64,000 bases of DNA from Cloeon dipterum (taxonomy: Eukaryota; Arthropoda; Insecta; Ephemeroptera; Baetidae): contig NC_088788.1 in NCBI RefSeq assembly GCF_949628265.1, forward strand, positions 26,088,335-26,152,334, read 5' to 3'. The position numbers were made by a program, and so were the translations under genes. The first letter of the stretch is position 1, and each line of letters opens with the position of its first letter. Below the pieces are notes generated by a model. The model was not told where the DNA came from and made no database searches. It was given only the letters and a program-made list of their open reading frames with translations. Below, in pieces: positions 61,307-64,000 of the stretch.

Positions 61307-62287
61307 ATGCCTCTTGATTTGTACGTCATGCCAGCGAGCCCTCCCAACAGGGCCGTCTTATTGTGCATCAAAGCCCTTGGGCTTGACGTGAACATGAAGC
61401 CCATAAATCTGTTTGCAAAAGAACAGCTTAACCCGGAGTTTGTCAAGGTGTGTTACATAATCTCACTAAACGCAATGTACAATTCAGAACGAAAGTTTTA
61501 TCAAAAGCAAACAGTATAACAAAGTTACCGCTGTCATACATTTTTATCAAATAATAGTTACCATCCTTTTTTCTAATTTGTATGTTTACTTTTAATAGAT
61601 AAACCCTCAGCACACTGTGCCGACACTTGTGGACGACGGATTTGCTATTTGGGACAGGTGAATAACTGAACTATTTATCTCAATTGAGTACCTCATTTGG
61701 TTTTTGAATTCATCCAGTCATGCGATCTGTGGATATTTGGTCAGCAAATTTGCCAAGGACGACAGCTTATACCCGAAGGATCCTCAAAAGAGGGCGGTCG
61801 TCGATCAGCGTTTGCATTTCGACTCGGGTGTCCTGTTTCCTCGTCTCCGCGATATAACCGTTCGTGTTATGGCTCTTTAATTGTTACGAATTTAAAAATA
61901 TAATATCATCGCAGTTCCCCTTGCTCTTCTTGAAATGCAAGGAAATCCCTGAAGAGAAAAGGAAGAAAGTATTCGATGCCTATGAGTTCCTCGAGAAGTT
62001 TCTCGCCGACAACGAATACCTGACAGGAAATTCGTTCACCATTGCTGACATATGCTGCATTTCGACTGTGTCAAGCCTTGTGGTAAAAATGAAATAAGTT
62101 TTAAAATAAGAAAAAAGAATGCAAAAACATATATCCATCTCAGGAGGCCTTGCGAGTTCCCGCTGATGACTATCCAAAGGTGAAGGCTTGGATTCAGCGC
62201 TGCAGGGACAACCTGCCAGGGTACAAGGAGGCTAACCAACCTGGTTTGGACGTTTTCAAAGGAGCAGTGGACGCTGAATTGAACTAA
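61307..62287 (+). CDS. GstE: Epsilon-class glutathione S-transferase 2 (217 aa), five exons
   Basis: Tandem duplicate of the gene at 58799, with identical intron positions: 61307-61447, 61599-61657, 61718-61859, 61915-62082 and 62144-62287. Same landmarks: [101 protein letters not shown]. The donor after exon 3 is weak (GTTCGT) but is fixed by alignment to its paralogue. An acceptor (ttctaacag) six bases before the ATG indicates a 5' UTR intron; a candidate UTR exon ends at 60761. AATAAA lies at 62335. Confidence 0.93.
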
Positions 62288-62908
62288 ATAACGCCATTCC
62301 AATTGTTTTTTTAAATTTTGACTGATGTGGTGCTAATAAATTTTGTACGTGGATCATTTGGAATCAAATTAAACAACATGCTTTTAATCTGACGCTGACA
62401 AAAAGAAATCCTCGATCCATTCTAATATGGTTGCTTATTTTCTTCAGCATTTAGAAGTGCCGTAACACACTTTGTTAAAAAAAAAACTGACTAGATATGA
62501 TTTGCATGAGCGAGGAGTACATTTTATTATTATTCCATTTATCATTAATTTAGTGCAATGATTTTTGCTTTGGCTGAGTAATGTTTTTGCACAAAATTAA
62601 GCAACTCGGTAAATGTTTCATTGATTGCGCGAAAGAGTTGTTAAATTGAGCAATTTATTTTATCAAGGGTTTTATCTCTCAACAATTGTAACCTTGCGGC
62701 TTGATCATCGTCGACCATCGTGATAATGCCAGGAGGTGGTTTGTGGGTAAATCAGCGCTTTCCTCCTGGGTGAAGTAGAAGTTAAGAGTCATGCATCAAG
62801 CCACCTTTCATCCGACAACATCTGTAGTTATTACAGGCATTCTTTTCATTGCTATCCTCATTGAGTTTTATTACATTAAAGCTGAAAAAGGTATTAAAAA
62901 TAGCTAAA
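62288..62908. other. GST2/GST3 intergenic region
   Basis: Short AT-rich spacer with the GST2 polyadenylation signal (62335). No copy of the promoter core shared by GST1 and GST2 is visible, so GST3 either has its own promoter style or has lost it. Confidence 0.4.
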
Positions 62909-63810
62909 ATGCCTCTTGTGCTGTACTGCTACGATGGAAGCCCCTCTAACAGGGCGGTTTACATGTGCCTGAAAGCGCTTGGACTGGAGGTGATCAAGAA
63001 ACCCGTCGATCTATTCAAGGGTGAGCAACTGAAACCCGAATTTCTAAAGGTACATATGTTTTCACGTATACATTTTATCGACGTATTTTTTATCATCAAA
63101 TTGTTGCAGATGAATCCGCAGCACACGCTTCCAACTCTAGTTGACGGTGACTTAATTATTTGGGACAGGTTCGAAACAATTAATTTTTCAAATGGCAAAA
63201 GAGCGATTATTTAATACAGTGCAATTTAAAGCCACGTTATTTGCTCGTACTTGGTGGGTAAATACACGAAGGACGACTCATTGTATCCAAAGGATTTGCA
63301 AAAGAGAGCGCTCGTAGACCAGCGCCTCCACTTTGATAGTGGCGTGTTGTTCCCGCGCTTCATGAGCATTACGGTGAGACTGGAGCAACAAAAATATTTT
63401 CGCCTTAAATGTAAAAGTCTTATCGTTGGCGTGCAGTTTCCTCTTTTGGTTCTGAAGTGCAAAGAAATTCCTGAGAAAAAGAAGGCGTCCGTGAAAGAAG
63501 CGTTTGCTTTTATGGAAAAATTCCTTGAAGGGAGGGGAGTACCTGGCGGGCGCCTCGTACACTATTGCCGACATATGCTGCATCTCGACTGTTTCAACTA
63601 TCGTCGTACGTAAACTAAATCAAAAAATCTTTGACACCACGACTTCAACAAAAATTACATCTTTAGGGAGGACTTGGCATTAGCGCAGACGAGTACCCGA
63701 ATGTCAAAGCTTGGATGAAGCGGTGCCGTGAAAATTTGCCGGGATACGAAGAACTCAACCAACCTGGCGTTGATGGGTACAAAAGAATTGTTGCCCGAGA
63801 ACTAGCCTGA
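62909..63810 (+). CDS. GstE: Epsilon-class glutathione S-transferase 3, five exons, one-base frameshift in exon 4
   Basis: Exons by alignment to genes 1 and 2: 62909-63049, 63110-63168, 63232-63373, 63437-63605 and 63667-63810. N-domain: GSPSNRAVYMCLKALGLEV, MNPQHTLPTLVDGDLIIW, then SHVICSYLVGKYTKDDSLY. Exon 4 is 169 nt, whereas the paralogues have 168. One extra G in the run at 63534-63537 throws the frame after MEKFLEG. Downstream, the +1 frame again reads [20 protein letters not shown], followed by good exon 5 (NVKAWMKRCRENLPGYEELN) and a TGA. Everything else is intact and diverged in a protein-like way, so a sequencing error or a very recent knock-out are the likely readings. No promoter core like that of genes 1 and 2 was seen. 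Confidence 0.85.
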
Positions 63811-64000
63811 ACAGGTCTTTGCAGACTTCAACGCTCTTCAAATAGTGCACAACAAAATATGTACTTATTATATATGCTATACCCAATAGAGAGGAAATAA
63901 GTATCTCTCATATTAATATTTACAAACCGAATTCTCAAAAAGGCGGAAGACTAAACGATTGAAACGAAGACAGAAGCTACAAATCTACAAGAATATTCCC

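Overview
The window is nuclear DNA from an arthropod, most likely an insect. It is AT-rich, the genes are split by phase-consistent GT-AG introns, microsatellites and interspersed repeats are common, and there is a cluster of insect epsilon-type glutathione S-transferase genes. The species cannot be named from the sequence.

Positions 1-50,250 are dominated by one plus-strand gene, Epac (RAPGEF4-like cAMP-activated Rap exchange factor). Sixteen constitutive-looking coding exons run from 979 to 49,821 in unbroken phase: cNBD-A, DEP, cNBD-B, REM, RA and the catalytic CDC25 domain. Its 5' exons lie upstream of the window. Two further ATG exons (13,987 and 35,961) look like alternative starts for shorter isoforms. 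The second splices only through a private exon at 41,282.

The giant Epac introns carry minus-strand nested units. One is a spliced small unit at 7,434-8,168, with a 47-codon reading frame and a possible UGA-readthrough extension. The others are three intronless genes (16.2-21.4 kb) for related small secreted proteins that I do not recognise. Two of these are a recent tandem duplication that includes the promoter. The introns also hold CCACGTGGA-rich repeat clusters, a dispersed repeat family A, 3' tails that look like a non-LTR element (family B), and foldback elements. An almost perfect miRNA-like hairpin lies at 7,187-7,280.

From 50 kb the window is gene-dense. A 393-bp hAT-type non-autonomous transposon at 51,273-51,665 has 10-bp terminal inverted repeats and an exact 8-bp target duplication. 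Next is a minus-strand membrane-anchored ankyrin-repeat gene (51,954-53,049), divergent from COASY (53,635-56,464, bifunctional CoA synthase). COASY converges on ENKUR (56,654-57,635, minus, enkurin, a cilium/flagellum protein). ENKUR has an RFX X-box-like site 76 bp upstream of its start.

The right end holds three tandem five-exon epsilon-class GST genes (58,799-63,810). The first two share a duplicated promoter core. The third carries a one-base frameshift in exon 4.

GC-AG introns occur in both Epac and COASY. No tRNA, rRNA or CRISPR was recognised. Most intronic sequence shows no interpretable feature.
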